DNA of 64,000 bases from Microbulbifer sp. YPW16 (GTDB taxonomy: Bacteria; Pseudomonadota; Gammaproteobacteria; Pseudomonadales; Cellvibrionaceae), in assembly GCF_021290385.1 (NCBI RefSeq), contig NZ_CP089928.1, forward strand, positions 1,348,501-1,412,500, read 5' to 3'. Below are positions 63,338 through 64,000 of the stretch, piece by piece. Under the pieces are notes generated by a model, which was not told the DNA's origin, ran no database searches, and worked only from the letters and a program-made list of their open reading frames with translations. Every line of letters starts with the position of its first letter. Within the stretch, counting starts at the first letter, position 1. A program made the translations under genes and the position numbers.

Positions 63338-64000
63338 TTAATCCACCTCTTGCGCCGGGATCACCTGGCGTACTGTCTGTTTCTTGCCACCGAATATATT
63401 GGTGCTGTCGTTACCGGTACCGCAGCCGTTGCCGAAGCTGAAGCCGCAGGAGGATTTCATGTCGTAGGCATTTTCGGCGTAGGCCTTGTGGCTGCTGGGC
63501 ACCACGAAACGGTCCTCGTAGTTGGCCAGCGCCAGGTAGCGGTACATGTCCTCCACCTGCTGTACCGACAGCCCGGCCTCTTCCAGCAGCTCGCGATCCT
63601 GGACACCGTCCACGTGGATGCCGCGCATGTAGGCGCGCATGACGATCATGCGCTCCAGCGCGCGCGCCACCGGTGCCTCGTCGCCCGCGGTGAGCAGGTT
63701 CGCCAGGTACTTCAGCGGAATGCGCAGGGTGGACAGGTCCGGGATCTCGGCGTTGCGCCCCACGGTCACGGTTTCCACGTCGCCCGCCTGCACTGCGTTC
63801 TGGATCGGCGACAGCGGCGGCACATACCAGACCATCGGCAGGGTGCGATACTCGGGATGCAGCGGCAGGGCGATCTGCCAGTCGATTGCCATCTTGTACA
63901 CCGGCGACTGTTGGGCAGCATCGATCCACGCTTGCGGGATACCTTCGGCGCGGGCGGCCTCCTGCACTGCGGGATCGCTCGGGTCCAGGAAGATGTCGCA
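63338..64000 (-). CDS. narH: Respiratory nitrate reductase beta subunit, 5' part outside window
   Basis: The last 220 codons of NarH lie in the window; the N-terminal cluster-binding half is beyond the right edge. Visible are CDIFLDPSDPAVQ, WIDAAQQSPVYKMAIDW, the conserved PLHPEYRTLPMVWYVPPLSPIQ, and a tail with CGFSFGNGCGTG. NarH is the iron-sulfur subunit passing electrons from NarI to NarG. narG should lie next to the right in the usual narGHJI order. Confidence 0.96.
   Translation of the reverse strand, partial: CDIFLDPSDPAVQEAARAEGIPQAWIDAAQQSPVYKMAIDWQIALPLHPEYRTLPMVWYVPPLSPIQNAVQAGDVETVTVGRNAEIPDLSTLRIPLKYLANLLTAGDEAPVARALERMIVMRAYMRGIHVDGVQDRELLEEAGLSVQQVEDMYRYLALANYEDRFVVPSSHKAYAENAYDMKSSCGFSFGNGCGTGNDSTNIFGGKKQTVRQVIPAQEVD

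Overview
This 64 kb window is chromosomal DNA of a GC-rich, probably marine gammaproteobacterium. Two gene orders support this: sfsA-dksA-gluQ-(cbrA-cbrB)-pcnB-folK-panB, as in Pseudomonas, and initiator tRNA-rimP-nusA-infB-rbfA-truB-rpsO-pnp. The style of several proteins (ExeM-like nuclease with a lamin-tail domain, large TonB receptor with a carboxypeptidase-regulatory-like N-terminus, the 7.4 kb hypothetical) suggests a Cellvibrionales/Microbulbifer-like organism, but this placement is inferred without any database search.

Layout. 1-13.5 kb: secreted nuclease (cut by the window edge), msrA, a three-gene gamma-glutamylation-type catabolic cluster (glutamine synthetase-like, aldehyde dehydrogenase, iron alcohol dehydrogenase), ppa, a hypothetical, cysE, a VanY-like peptidase, a TfoX C-terminal-domain protein, htpX, a DegP-like protease, a Rieske protein and sfsA. 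13.8-25 kb: dksA, gluQ, a cbrX-cbrA-cbrB block, an intergenic region that has every hallmark of a CbrB/sigma-54-driven CrcZ-type Hfq-sequestering RNA, then pcnB, folK, a deoxynucleoside kinase, panB and a thioesterase-like gene. 25-32 kb: a ZntB/CorA-like transporter, a hexose-phosphate mutarotase-like gene, a GFA-family protein, a membrane protein, a 992-residue TonB-dependent receptor and a four-copy 101-103 bp tandem repeat. 32-42 kb: the leftward transcription/translation operon from an initiator tRNA promoter to pnp.

42-64 kb is an anaerobic nitrate-respiration island. A ten-gene leftward operon (moaA-mobA-moaB-moaC-moaD-moaE-modA-modB-modC-moeB) makes molybdenum cofactor and imports molybdate behind a structured, possibly Moco-sensing leader. 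Next come a porin-like protein, two divergent NarK-type transporters, a PP2C phosphatase/Ser-Thr kinase fusion, and an anaerobic ribonucleotide reductase operon. At the right edge are narH-narJ-narI followed by a parvulin-type isomerase, a carbonic anhydrase and a UbiH-family hydroxylase, with a relic of a UbiU-like gene between narI and the isomerase.

The most unusual items are: (1) the CrcZ-like RNA locus with a paired CbrB-type operator, an IHF site and a -24/-12 promoter correctly ordered upstream of a run of AAN-triplet Hfq motifs; (2) an anaerobic ribonucleotide reductase whose glycyl-radical loop is not on NrdD but on a separate 65-residue protein with its own ribosome binding site, in an operon preceded by tandem NrdR boxes and an FNR/Anr box; and (3) recurrent 7-2-7 palindromes upstream of nitrate and anaerobic genes.
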